Source: an uncultured Clostridia bacterium
GTDB taxonomy: Bacteria > Bacillota > Clostridia > Christensenellales > Borkfalkiaceae
Direction of reading: 5' to 3'
DNA: 64,000 nucleotides
Assembly (NCBI GenBank): GCA_947631005.1
Contig: CANRJR010000002.1
Coordinates: 42,511 to 106,510, forward strand
Of the stretch, positions 43,934-52,129 are shown one piece after another. The notes below the pieces were generated by a model that was not told the origin of the DNA, ran no database searches, and worked only from the letters and a program-made list of their open reading frames with translations. A program made the position numbers and the translations under genes. Each line of letters starts with the position of its first letter. The first letter of the stretch is position 1.

Positions 43934-44652
43934 TGGACGATAAGGAACTGTTCGCCGCCTATCGGGCAACGGGCGATATCGCCCTGCGCAACGAGATCGC
44001 CGAAAAATATCTCTATATCGCCGCCGTGATCGCCAAAAAATTCACGGGACGGGGCGTGGAATACGACGACCTGTATCAGGTCGCCTCTTTGGCGTTGCTC
44101 AAAGGCATCGACCGCTTCGACCCCGAAAAGGGGATCTTGTTCTCCACGTTCATCACCCCGACCATCGCGGGGGAGATCAAAAATTACTTCCGCGACCGTT
44201 CCCGTCTCGTGCATCTCCCGCGCAAGGTCGCGGAACTGCGCGCGGAGCTCAAAAAGGCGTCCGAGGCGATCGCCGCAGAGACGGGCAGAAAACCGACCGC
44301 CGCGGAGATCGCAGAGCGGCTCGGCGTGCCCGAAGAGGACGTCGTGCGCGCGGCGGAGGCGGGGTCTGTCGTCTCCCTCGACCGCCCCGTGCGGGAGGAC
44401 GGGTTGAGCTATCACGACGTGCTTCCCGCGGCGGAAGATCCCTTTGAGGAGGTGGACAACCGCGACGCCGTGCTCTCCGCCTTAAAAACGCTCTCACAGG
44501 AGGAACGCGCGCTGGTGGGATTCCGCTACGGACAGGCACTCTCGCAGGTGGAAACGGCAAAGCGGATGGGCGTTTCGCAGATGTACGTCTCCCGTCTCGA
44601 ACGCAAGATCCTCGAAAAACTCAAAGAACAGTTCAAGAGGGGGCTCGTATGA
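43933..44652 (+). CDS. RNA polymerase sigma factor, SigF/SigB/SigG family
   Basis: A 239-residue sigma-70 family member. Region 2 has DDLYQVASLALLKGIDRFDP and STFITPTIAGEIKNYFRD, region 3 AAEIAERLGVPEEDV, region 4 QALSQVETAKRMGVSQMYVS, like SigF/SigB. The operon setting between STAS and GHKL genes matches the SpoIIA and sigB loci. Whether it is the forespore SigF or a stress sigma cannot be settled here. A TAATGG junction links it to the gene before. Confidence 0.93.
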   Translation: MDDKELFAAYRATGDIALRNEIAEKYLYIAAVIAKKFTGRGVEYDDLYQVASLALLKGIDRFDPEKGILFSTFITPTIAGEIKNYFRDRSRLVHLPRKVAELRAELKKASEAIAAETGRKPTAAEIAERLGVPEEDVVRAAEAGSVVSLDRPVREDGLSYHDVLPAAEDPFEEVDNRDAVLSALKTLSQEERALVGFRYGQALSQVETAKRMGVSQMYVSRLERKILEKLKEQFKRGLV

Positions 44653-45005
44653 CGGTCGCAGACGTCGGCGCGCTCAAATCCGCGCTCGAGGCGATGTGCG
44701 CCGTTTTGAAGCAAAACAACGTCCCCGAAGAGAAGATCTTCGACAGCAAGCTCGTCGCGCGGGAACTGTTGGTCAACGCCCTGCGGCACGGCGGCGGGAG
44801 CGCGACGTTCACGTTCGAACTGCGCGGCGGGGAGATCCGCATTTGCGTCAAGAGCGAAAACGGCTTCCGTCCTCCCCAAACGTCGGTGTGCGCGGAGGTC
44901 GTCTCCGAACGCGGCAGAGGGCTCTTTTTGGTGGACGCGCTCGCCGTGCGGCGGGATTACAGCGAAGAGAGCGGGATCTGCGTCACCCTCCTGTTCGAAC
45001 GTTAA
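44649..45005 (+). CDS. Anti-sigma factor serine kinase-like GHKL ATPase
   Basis: A 118-residue HATPase_c_2-type protein with an intact N-box (VARELLVNALRHGGG) and G2 box (SERGRGLFLVDALA). It can therefore act as the kinase/anti-sigma that binds the sigma factor and phosphorylates the STAS protein. Its place after, not before, the sigma gene is unusual. It overlaps the sigma stop by four bases and is followed by a terminator at once. Confidence 0.85.
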   Translation: MTVADVGALKSALEAMCAVLKQNNVPEEKIFDSKLVARELLVNALRHGGGSATFTFELRGGEIRICVKSENGFRPPQTSVCAEVVSERGRGLFLVDALAVRRDYSEESGICVTLLFER

Positions 45006-45028
45006 AGAGCCGCGATATCGCGGCTCTT
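45006..45028 (+). terminator. Terminator after the sigma module
   Basis: AGAGCCGCGAT pairs with ATCGCGGCTCT; the T run is short. Confidence 0.7.
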
Positions 45029-45044
45029 GTCATAGATACGACAC

Positions 45045-45083
45045 AAAAAAGCGTTCCCCCGTTGCGGCGGGGGAACGCTTTTT
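45045..45083. terminator. Bidirectional terminator
   Basis: AAAAAGCGTTCCCCC pairs with GGGGGAACGCTTTTT. It ends both the sigma module and the converging membrane protein gene. Confidence 0.93.
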
Positions 45084-45094
45084 GGGATACGCGG

Positions 45095-46768
45095 TCAGTT
45101 CGCGTTCACATAGTCGTAGATCTTGCCGAGCAGACTTTCCGAAATGTAGGAGCGGTATTTGCCGAGATAGATGAAGATCTTGCGGAAGAACTCTTCGTTG
45201 TTCCCGCCGATCACGTACATCGGCAATCCGAACGACCCGCGCTTCATGCCGATGAAGAGGTCGCCGAATTCGTTCTTTTCCTGCGGCGTGAGCGTGTTCA
45301 GGAACGGATCGTACATATAGGGCATATCGTAGAACGATTGCTGTACGGGTTGCGGTCTTACGCTCGACGGACGCCGTACGGGCGCGGGTGCGGGCGCGGG
45401 CAGAGGCTCGCTTTCGCCGCGTGCCATCGCCGCCATTCTGCGCTCGAATTCAGAGAGCTCCCTCTCGGGTTCGGGCTCGGGCATGGGAACGGGAATGGGC
45501 GTAGGCATAGGCATGGGCGCGGGCGCAGGTGCGGGTTCGGGTGCGGGTGCGGGCGCAGGAGCGGGCGTAGGAGCAGGCGTAGGCGCGGGAGCGGGCGCGG
45601 GCATCGGCGCGGGATAGACGGGCATCGGATATACGACGACGGGCGTCACTCTTTCCCCCACGACGGGCGTGGGCGCAACGGCGGGAGCGGGAGCAGGGGC
45701 GGGCGCAGAAGCCGCAGCCGTCGCGGGCGTTGCCGCGTGCGATGCGGCGGGCATGGGAATGCCGCTCGCCTCTTCCATCGCGTCCTCTTTCTCGTCTCTT
45801 CTCTTTTGGAGAATGAACAGCAGAATTCCGAGCAAAAAGCCGATGAGTGCCGTGCCGATCACCAAAACGGCGGCGATGGGATTTTGGGTAAAAATGGAAA
45901 ATCTTCCCATTCCTGCGGGATCGGTGGCGATGCAGATGATGACGAGCACGATCACGGCAATGAGCTGGACCAACGTCCGCAACAGGTCGATCGCCGCGCC
46001 GTGTTTGGCGGAGAGCCGCGCGACGGAGATCACGAAGTTGAGGAAAATCACGACGAGCAGGATCTGCATTACGATGGAGAGGAATGTCGTCTCTAATATG
46101 GAATAGGACACGAGTTCATAGAAGATAGAGACAGGGTAAAATATGCCTACGATCGCGGCGAGGATATCGACGAGCAGGAGCGCGCCGAAAAAGCCGGAGC
46201 TCTTCGCCGTCGCGATCCCGTCGATCGCAAGGAGCAAGAGCGTAATGCCCGCGATGATGAGAAGCGGCAGATCGACGTGATCGATGATCCGATCCCCCGC
46301 CGTCATGAGCGCGTAGGTGTGGAGAAACACCCAGCCGTACGCGATCGCAACGACCGTCCCGCTCGCGATGGCGCACTTGCGCGCGTTCAGTTTGGGAATG
46401 AACGAGAGGACGGCGAGAACGAGCGCGACGACGACCGAAACGCCGACGAGCATCAGCGAAACGTCATTCGCAAGTAAGAGGAAACCGAACCGAATTCCGT
46501 CTGCAAAGGAGATCCCGCCGCCGAAAGCGTCGTAGAACGCGTTGAACACCAGCCCGAACAGCGAGCCTTGCAGGGGAACTCCGTCCGCCGACACTTTATG
46601 AGCGAACAGGTCTACCTTGTTTCCGAGCAGACCGAGGAAGAGCCCGCCCGCCGCGAGCGCGAAAAACAAGACGGCAAGCACGTTGTACAAGACGCCTTTT
46701 TTGCGTTTTGTGGCACCCATGTCTGAGGTTGAGGCGGTTTTTTCGGTGATAGCAATGTCTTTATCCAT
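45095..46768 (-). CDS. Polytopic membrane protein with Pro-Ala-rich linker and conserved C-terminal domain
   Basis: A 557-residue protein of unknown function. The N-terminal ~330 residues have about eight hydrophobic segments. Residues ~345-445 are a long Ala-Pro repeat (APAPAPTPAPTPAPAP) that probably spans the gap to a soluble C-terminal domain (LNTLTPQEKNEFGDLFIGMK, then MYVIGGNNEEFFRKIFIYLG). The C-terminal domain looks conserved and globular. The gene stands alone with its own strong promoter. A role in envelope organisation is only a guess. Confidence 0.85.
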   Translation of the reverse strand: MDKDIAITEKTASTSDMGATKRKKGVLYNVLAVLFFALAAGGLFLGLLGNKVDLFAHKVSADGVPLQGSLFGLVFNAFYDAFGGGISFADGIRFGFLLLANDVSLMLVGVSVVVALVLAVLSFIPKLNARKCAIASGTVVAIAYGWVFLHTYALMTAGDRIIDHVDLPLLIIAGITLLLLAIDGIATAKSSGFFGALLLVDILAAIVGIFYPVSIFYELVSYSILETTFLSIVMQILLVVIFLNFVISVARLSAKHGAAIDLLRTLVQLIAVIVLVIICIATDPAGMGRFSIFTQNPIAAVLVIGTALIGFLLGILLFILQKRRDEKEDAMEEASGIPMPAASHAATPATAAASAPAPAPAPAVAPTPVVGERVTPVVVYPMPVYPAPMPAPAPAPTPAPTPAPAPAPAPEPAPAPAPMPMPTPIPVPMPEPEPERELSEFERRMAAMARGESEPLPAPAPAPVRRPSSVRPQPVQQSFYDMPYMYDPFLNTLTPQEKNEFGDLFIGMKRGSFGLPMYVIGGNNEEFFRKIFIYLGKYRSYISESLLGKIYDYVNAN

Positions 46769-46815
46769 GATGAAAACCTCACGCGAACGTAGTTTAATAG
46801 ATTCGTTACAACTAT

Positions 46816-46844
46816 ATTATAGCACGATGGAAGAACTGTGTCAA
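46816..46844 (-). promoter_or_regulatory. Promoter of the Pro-Ala membrane protein gene
   Basis: On the minus strand TTGACA (46844-46839), 17 bases, TATAAT (46821-46816). The leader is ~40 bases long with GAGG before the ATG. Confidence 0.9.
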
Positions 46845-46974
46845 CAAGCGGGATAAAAAATTATGTATTTCGACAAATTTTGTGCAAACTTCCGAAAGCA
46901 TTATGGCAAATTTCTCCAATTTTTATTCTTGCCGCGGAAGATGTGTAAAAAAACGGCAAATTTGCGGGAAGCAC

Positions 46975-47003
46975 TTGCTTTTCCCGTGCGGACATGGTAT
47001 AAT
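46975..47003 (+). promoter_or_regulatory. Promoter of the CdaR-like gene
   Basis: TTGCTT at 46975-46980, 17 bases, TATAAT at 46998-47003. Confidence 0.8.
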
Positions 47004-47052
47004 CGTTTCCGAAACGGAGCGGGGCATGTACGCCGCGGGGGGGTTACGCAAG

Positions 47053-47997
47053 ATGGAGATCAATGAGCTTGGGGATCTGTTCAAAGATATCGCCGAAAAG
47101 ACGGGGACAAAGGTCTCTCTCGTCGCCGCGGAGGGGTGCACCCGCTTTTCTCTCGACGTCGGCGGGGTCAAGACGAACGCCTATATCGAGGGGACGGGTG
47201 CGGAGGCACTCGCCCGCGCCAAACTCGTTGCCTATCTCGTTTCGGGGACGGGCGCGAAGCTGTCCCTTTCGCGGGAGGAAGAGCTCAAAGAGATCCTCCT
47301 CGGCGACGGCGGGCGGATGCGCGCCTACCGCTTTATGACGAAGTACGGGCTCGGCGGCGGGGTGTGCTATGCGATCGCCCTGCGGCCCGACCGCCACGCG
47401 GGGGAGTGCTTCACGCATGTGGAGCGGTGTTTGAGCGATCCGCGCGACGCGGTGCTTCGCGTCGAGGGGAACATCGCGGTCGTCAAGTTCGCGGGGGACG
47501 AGCAGAACGCCTATGAGTTCGGGCAGTTTTTGTCGCAATCGCTGTTCGAAGAACTCGGCGTCCGCGCGAGCGTCGGCGTCGGGTGCGAGGCGAAGTCGTT
47601 TGCCGACGTCGGCACATCTTACATGCAGGCGGCTACGGCACTCCGCATGGGCTCGCTCTTCCACGGCGAGGGGGAGGTGCATTCCTACCGCGAATTTTTG
47701 CTCGTGCGCATGCTCGAGGACGTCGGACGCGCGCAGCTCGAAGAGTATATGGCGCAGTTCGGGATCGAGGGCGCGGAGGAGGTGTTCGGCGACGAGGAGA
47801 TGACGGCGACCGCGGAGGCGTTCCTCGACAGCAGTCTCAACATTTCGGAGACCAGCCGCAACCTCTTCATGCACCGCAATACGCTCACCTACCGTCTCGA
47901 CAAGATCGAGCGGGCGACGGGGCTCAACATCAGAAAATTTTCGGACGCGGTGACTTTCCGCGTCATCACCGTGCTGTATAAACTTTTGAAAACGTAA
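47053..47997 (+). CDS. CdaR/PucR-type transcriptional regulator
   Basis: A 314-residue regulator. The C-terminal helix-turn-helix (FLDSSLNISETSRNLFMHRNTLTYRLDKIERATGLNIRKF region near 260-300) is the PucR/CdaR HTH_30 type, and a GGDEF-like diverged middle domain (VGVGCEAKSFADVGTSYMQA) precedes it, as in CdaR. I use ATG 47053; an in-frame ATG at 47026 is possible, since both lie after the promoter. It is nine bases from an S41 protease gene, which may be a co-transcribed partner. The effector is unknown. Confidence 0.85.
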   Translation: MEINELGDLFKDIAEKTGTKVSLVAAEGCTRFSLDVGGVKTNAYIEGTGAEALARAKLVAYLVSGTGAKLSLSREEELKEILLGDGGRMRAYRFMTKYGLGGGVCYAIALRPDRHAGECFTHVERCLSDPRDAVLRVEGNIAVVKFAGDEQNAYEFGQFLSQSLFEELGVRASVGVGCEAKSFADVGTSYMQAATALRMGSLFHGEGEVHSYREFLLVRMLEDVGRAQLEEYMAQFGIEGAEEVFGDEEMTATAEAFLDSSLNISETSRNLFMHRNTLTYRLDKIERATGLNIRKFSDAVTFRVITVLYKLLKT

Positions 47998-48006
47998 GGA
48001 GGCAAT

Positions 48007-49290
48007 ATGGAGAAAAAAACCGAAGAGAAGCCCGCGGGAAGGGGGACGAGGCGTGCGATCGTTGCGGTCGCCGCGATCATCGTCGCTCTTCTTTTCTTTT
48101 CGCTGGGCTGGCTGGGACATTGGCTCTCCATGGGGAGGAACGCGCGTTCCCTCCTCTGGGCGGTGCGCACCGCCGAAAAGGAGTATTACCGCGAGGTGGA
48201 CGGGGACGCGCTCTACGGCGAATTTTTCTCCGCGCTCGCGCTCGACCCCTATTCCGAGTACTATACGCGGGAGGAATACGCCGCGGTGTACGCCTCCAAC
48301 GCGGGCGAGGGGGAGGACAACGGGATCGTGTTGAGCCCGTACGAGAACGGGGGAGGACTGCGCGTCTACCGCGCCGCGGGAAATTCCTCCGCCGAGCGCG
48401 CGGGGATCTGCCGCGGCATGTACATCTACCGCTTCGGGGAGTCCGGAGAGACGCTCACGGCGGGGGACGCCGCCGCCTACGGCGCGTTTGTGCGCAGTCA
48501 CGCGCGGGTCGTGCTCGAATGCGGGTTCTCGGAGGACGGGAGCGACGCCGCGCTCTACACGGTGGAGAGCGGGAAGTACGTCACCTCCTACTGCGAGTAC
48601 CGCGACGCCGAGGGCGCGTGCCGCTTCGTGAACGGGAAAGCGGAGGATCGGGGAGCGGGAACGCCCGCGCTCGGCTCTCTCGCCTATATCCGCATCGACG
48701 AATTTTACGGCAGGGCGGCGGAGGAGTTCGCGCTCTGCCTCGGACGCATGCGGGAGCGGGGCAAGACGGGGCTCGTCCTCGACCTGCGCTGCAACGGCGG
48801 CGGGTATCTTTCGGTATTCTGCGATATCGCCGCCTATCTCATGAAGGACGCCAAGGGCAACCGACCCGTCGCGGCGACGGCAAAGTACAGGAGCGGAAAA
48901 GAGGAGACCTACCGCGCTTCGGGCAACTTTTACGGCGACTATTTCGGCGGGGACATGCAAGTCTACCTCCTCGCGGACGAGCGGACGGCGTCCGCTTCGG
49001 AGTGTTTGATCGGCGCGCTCGTCTCGTCGGGCACGCTTCCCTACGGAAACATCTATCTCCGCAAGGGGACGGAGGCGCGGACGTACGGCAAGGGGATTAT
49101 GCAGTCGCATTTTACGGACGCGGCGGGGAATGTGCTCAAACTCACCGTGGCGGAGATCTTCTGGCCCGACGGCACGAGCATCCACGGAAAGGGCGTGCGG
49201 GAAGAGGACGGTGCGGTGGGGATCGCCGCCCCGCTTCTCCCCGGCAGCGAGGACGTTTTGTTGGAACATGTTCTTGAAATGCTCTCCTAA
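48007..49290 (+). CDS. S41 family C-terminal processing peptidase
   Basis: A 427-residue membrane-anchored serine protease. One N-terminal membrane segment (IVAVAAIIVALLFFSLGWLG), a diverged PDZ region (SSAERAGICRGMYIYRFGE), then the catalytic core with LVLDLRCNGGGYLSVF, the serine in DERTASASECLIGALV and the lysine in YGKGIMQSHF. CtpA/CtpB relatives cleave envelope regulators such as SpoIVFA in sporulation. It likely forms an operon with the regulator upstream. Confidence 0.92.
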   Translation: MEKKTEEKPAGRGTRRAIVAVAAIIVALLFFSLGWLGHWLSMGRNARSLLWAVRTAEKEYYREVDGDALYGEFFSALALDPYSEYYTREEYAAVYASNAGEGEDNGIVLSPYENGGGLRVYRAAGNSSAERAGICRGMYIYRFGESGETLTAGDAAAYGAFVRSHARVVLECGFSEDGSDAALYTVESGKYVTSYCEYRDAEGACRFVNGKAEDRGAGTPALGSLAYIRIDEFYGRAAEEFALCLGRMRERGKTGLVLDLRCNGGGYLSVFCDIAAYLMKDAKGNRPVAATAKYRSGKEETYRASGNFYGDYFGGDMQVYLLADERTASASECLIGALVSSGTLPYGNIYLRKGTEARTYGKGIMQSHFTDAAGNVLKLTVAEIFWPDGTSIHGKGVREEDGAVGIAAPLLPGSEDVLLEHVLEMLS

Positions 49291-49484
49291 ACCATTCGTT
49301 TGAGATAGGCTTCGAGCACGTCGCCGACCCCTTCTTCGGGTCGGCTTTTTTCTTGGGGATGGGAGAGCGCGCCGAAGAGATCGCGGTTTTCGCGGTAAAA
49401 GCGCAAAAAGTCGCGGACGCTCTCTTTGAGGGCGGGATTGCGGTCTACGGCAAAGAGCAACAGCACAAACAGCACGGATTCCAT
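49287..49484 (-). CDS. Small hypothetical protein
   Basis: A 65-residue frame with a hydrophobic start (MESVLFVLLLFAV) followed by a soluble helix (VRDFLRFYRENRDLFGAL) and VLEAYLKRMV. The middle looks protein-like. However, the S41 gene's terminator (49323-49352) lies inside it and no ribosome-binding site is placed well, so it may be either a real gene or a shadow of terminator sequence. Confidence 0.4.
   Translation of the reverse strand: MESVLFVLLLFAVDRNPALKESVRDFLRFYRENRDLFGALSHPQEKSRPEEGVGDVLEAYLKRMV
49323..49352 (+). terminator. Terminator after the S41 protease gene
   Basis: GCCGACCC, loop CTTCTTC, GGGTCGGC and six Ts. Confidence 0.88.
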
Positions 49485-49490
49485 GTTTCC

Positions 49491-49530
49491 ATGGTATGCG
49501 GCGCACCTTTTCGGGTGTGCCGCATACCAT
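49491..49530. repeat. Strong hairpin between divergent small ORFs
   Basis: ATGGTATGCGGCGCACC pairs with GGTGTGCCGCATACCAT around a five-base loop, 16 of 17 pairs. It lies between the starts of the small frames at 49484 (minus) and 49547 (plus) and has no T run. Confidence 0.85.
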
Positions 49531-49546
49531 GAACCGTGAGGTGTCT

Positions 49547-49798
49547 ATGGATTTCGCAGGTTATACGCCCAACGAAAACGAACCGATGAAAGAGGCGCGG
49601 CGGCTTCTCGAAAGCTATGGGGGAAAGGGGGAGAACGAACTTCTCAAAGCCATCTACGACCGCGCGGTGGAGGGCAAGAAAAAGGGAACGCTCACCAATG
49701 CGCAGATCGACGAATTTTACGCGCAGTTTTCCCCCTTTGTCGACGGCGCGAAGCGCAAACGTCTCAAAAAACTCGTCGAACAGCTCAAACGGATGTAA
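49547..49798 (+). CDS. Small hypothetical protein, charged and helical
   Basis: An 83-residue basic protein (MDFAGYTPNENEPMKEARRL to KKLVEQLKRM). I do not know its function; similar small proteins occur in clostridia. GAGGTG just upstream of ATG 49547 serves as ribosome-binding site. Its last 14 bases overlap the last bases of the convergent cysteine desulfurase gene. Confidence 0.75.
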   Translation: MDFAGYTPNENEPMKEARRLLESYGGKGENELLKAIYDRAVEGKKKGTLTNAQIDEFYAQFSPFVDGAKRKRLKKLVEQLKRM

Positions 49799-50906
49799 TC
49801 GAACCGAGGGCGCGGACGAGCGAGTTCTGTTCGCGCATGGTCTGGAACGGGGAAAAGGAAGCCCGCACCAGCCCGTCGGGGAACGTGCCGAGTGCCTTAT
49901 GCACGAGGGGCGCGCAGTGCAGCCCGCCGCGGACGGCGATGTCGAAGCGGTCGGAGAGTATCCCCGCGAGCGTCTCGGACGGGATCGTTTCATGACGGAA
50001 GGCGGCGATCCCGCAGGGATTGGGCTCGAAATAGGGGATAAATCCGTCCAAACGGGTGAGGGCGGCGTGGAAGGCGGTCGTCAGCGAGAGCAGGGTGCGC
50101 GCGCCCGCCTCCCGCCGCGCGCGTACGACGAGTGCGCCCTCGAACAGCGAACAGATCGCGGGATAGGAGAGCGTTCCGCTTTCGAGACGGTCGGGATAGA
50201 AGTCGGGCATATCGGGGTCGAAGCTCATGCTTCCCGTCCCCCCGAAGAGGACGGGCGCGGGGTCGACGCGGTCGGAAAAGAGGAGCGCGCCCGCCCCTTG
50301 GATGGCGTGCAGACCCTTGTGCCCCGCGAGCGCGAGGAAGTCGATGCCGCACGCCTTCATGTCGATGGGGATATGTCCCGCGCCCTGCGCGCCGTCCACG
50401 AGAAACAGCGTCCGCTCGGGGATGCGCCGCCGCACGGCAGCAAGGTCGGGCGTCTCCCCCGTCACGTTGGAGGCGGAGGTGACGCACACCATCCGCGTTT
50501 CGGGCTCGACGAGGGAGGCGACCGTCTCCGCTTGCAGTCTGCCGCCCTCGAGCGGGGCGATCGTCACGCGGACGCCGCGCGTCTTTTGCAGATGAAAAAG
50601 CGGTCGCAGAACGGAATTGTGTTCGAGACAGGTCGCAACCACATGGTCGCCCTCTTTGAGCGTGCCGACGAGGGCGATGTTGAGTGCTTCGGTGCAGTTT
50701 TTGGTGAACGCCACCCGTTCGAACCCGTACCCGCCGAACAGCTCGGAGAGCAGGTTTCTGCACGCGAGCACCTGTTCGGCGCAGGCGACGGCGAGGCGAT
50801 GTCCGCTTCTTCCCGCGTTGGCGCACGTCTTTATGGACGCAAGCACGGCGTTCTGGACGGAGAACGGCTTTATACCGCCCGTGGCGGCGTTGTCGAGATA
50901 GATCAT
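49785..50906 (-). CDS. Cysteine desulfurase-family aminotransferase (class V)
   Basis: A 373-residue PLP enzyme. MIYLDNAATGGIKP opens it, the PLP lysine is in LALAGHKGLHAIQGAG, and the active cysteine is likely in VRGGLHCAPLVHKALG near the C-terminus. It belongs to the group V desulfurases that occur with DUF3343 Se/S-carrier proteins. The partner DUF3343 gene is divergent, 52 bases away. It likely mobilises sulfur or selenium for tRNA or cofactor use. Start ATG 50906 is the conserved N-terminus. Confidence 0.88.
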   Translation of the reverse strand: MIYLDNAATGGIKPFSVQNAVLASIKTCANAGRSGHRLAVACAEQVLACRNLLSELFGGYGFERVAFTKNCTEALNIALVGTLKEGDHVVATCLEHNSVLRPLFHLQKTRGVRVTIAPLEGGRLQAETVASLVEPETRMVCVTSASNVTGETPDLAAVRRRIPERTLFLVDGAQGAGHIPIDMKACGIDFLALAGHKGLHAIQGAGALLFSDRVDPAPVLFGGTGSMSFDPDMPDFYPDRLESGTLSYPAICSLFEGALVVRARREAGARTLLSLTTAFHAALTRLDGFIPYFEPNPCGIAAFRHETIPSETLAGILSDRFDIAVRGGLHCAPLVHKALGTFPDGLVRASFSPFQTMREQNSLVRALGSITSV

Positions 50907-50958
50907 ATTCGCTCCGCAAAAAAAGGATAATGTATTATACGAAGGCAGGACCAATCTC

Positions 50959-51204
50959 ATGACCATTCTTGCAGTTTTTCGTTCCCGCGCGCAGACGCTC
51001 GACTTTGTTTCGCGCGTCAAGGCGGCGGGCGTACCGACGCAAGCGGTATCCACGCCCAAAGAGGCGGGCGTCGGGTGCGGCGTGTCGGCAAAGTTCGACG
51101 CCCGCTTTTATGCGCGCGCCAAACAAATTTTACAGGCGCGGCGATACACGTCGTTTGCGGGATTTCTCCGCGAACAGGGCGGCGTTTACGTCTACGACCG
51201 TTAA
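50959..51204 (+). CDS. DUF3343 putative Se/S carrier protein
   Basis: An 81-residue protein (MTILAVFRSRAQTLDFVSRV...GVGCGVSAKFDARFY). The cysteine in GCGVS is the conserved residue proposed to carry sulfur or selenium in this family. It faces the cysteine desulfurase gene across a short shared promoter region, so the two probably form a donor-carrier pair. nth follows 41 bases on from its own leaderless promoter. Confidence 0.85.
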   Translation: MTILAVFRSRAQTLDFVSRVKAAGVPTQAVSTPKEAGVGCGVSAKFDARFYARAKQILQARRYTSFAGFLREQGGVYVYDR

Positions 51205-51209
51205 AACGC

Positions 51210-51238
51210 TTGCGCTTTTTGCGGGAAAGAGATATACT
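51210..51238 (+). promoter_or_regulatory. Leaderless-type promoter of nth
   Basis: TTGCGC at 51210-51215, 17 bases, TATACT at 51233-51238, then seven bases and ATG 51246. Confidence 0.8.
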
Positions 51239-51245
51239 TGTTTGT

Positions 51246-51875
51246 ATGGACATGCAAGCGATCGTCTCCGAACTTCGCCGTCTCTATCCCGACGCGCGCC
51301 CCGCTCTCATCTATCGCTCGCCCTATGAACTGCTCGTCGCCGTCATTTTGTCGGCACAGTGCACCGACGAGCGGGTCAACAAGGTGACGCGCGAGCTCTT
51401 CAAGGAGCATAATACCCCCGAGCGCATGCTCACCCTCTCGCAGGAAGCGTTGGAGGGGTATATCTATTCGTGCGGATTTTACCGCATGAAGGCGGCGCAT
51501 ATCCTCTCCGCCTCCCGCGATATCGTGCAAAAGTTCGGCGGGGAAGTCCCGCGGGATCACGCCGCGCTGATGGAACTTGCGGGCGTGGGGCGAAAGACGG
51601 CGAACGTCGTGTATTCGGTCGCCTTCGGCGGCGACGCGATCGCCGTCGACACCCATGTGTTCCGCGTCTCCAACCGTTTGGGGATCGCCGCGGGAAAGAC
51701 GCCCGAGGAAGTGGAGAAAGGGCTCATGCGCGCCCTGCCGCAGGAGGTCTGGTCGCAGGCGCACCATTGGCTCATCTACCACGGGCGGCGGGTGTGTCAC
51801 GCCCAAAAGCCGTCTTGCGCGGAATGCACCCTCAACGGAATGTGCGCCTATTTCGCGGCGCACGGAAAATCGTGA
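51246..51875 (+). CDS. nth: Endonuclease III
   Basis: DNA glycosylase/AP lyase of base excision repair, 209 residues. The helix-hairpin-helix LAGVGRKTANVVYSVAFG carries the catalytic lysine, and the aspartate is in IAVDTHVFRVSNRLG. The 4Fe-4S cluster cysteines follow the C-x6-C-x2-C-x5-C spacing in CHAQKPSCAECTLNGMC. I start at ATG 51246; the frame is open further upstream into DUF3343 sequence but is not Nth-like and precedes the promoter. Confidence 0.96.
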   Translation: MDMQAIVSELRRLYPDARPALIYRSPYELLVAVILSAQCTDERVNKVTRELFKEHNTPERMLTLSQEALEGYIYSCGFYRMKAAHILSASRDIVQKFGGEVPRDHAALMELAGVGRKTANVVYSVAFGGDAIAVDTHVFRVSNRLGIAAGKTPEEVEKGLMRALPQEVWSQAHHWLIYHGRRVCHAQKPSCAECTLNGMCAYFAAHGKS

Positions 51876-51934
51876 CCCGTCGGTCGTATAAATTTCGCCT
51901 CTTTCGTCTATAACGGACGCAGGAGGTATTTTTT

Positions 51935-52129
51935 ATGACCAATTTGACGGCAAAGGACCTCGACGTTCTGTCGCATGTGCTGACGGGCGAGGAAATGGCA
52001 TGCAAAAAGGCGCGTATTTTTTCAAATACGCTCACAGACGCCGCGCTTGCGCAGGAAATGGCGGACATCTCCCGCGCGCACGCAGAACGCTTCAACGCGC
52101 TCTTTCAGATGTTGGGAGGGAAAGAATGA
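51935..52129 (+). CDS. Small spore-coat-associated protein (CotF neighbour type)
   Basis: A 64-residue helical protein (LTAKDLDVLSHVLTGEEMACKKARIFSNT). Small proteins of this type often precede CotF-like genes in clostridia. The stop overlaps the next gene's ATG by four bases, so the two are co-translated. AGGAGGTATTTT is the ribosome-binding site. Confidence 0.7.
   Translation: MTNLTAKDLDVLSHVLTGEEMACKKARIFSNTLTDAALAQEMADISRAHAERFNALFQMLGGKE

Noticed and set aside
51075..51245. Longer in-frame start for nth
   Set aside because: The extra residues are read from the DUF3343 gene in another frame and lie before the promoter; family N-terminus begins at ATG 51246.
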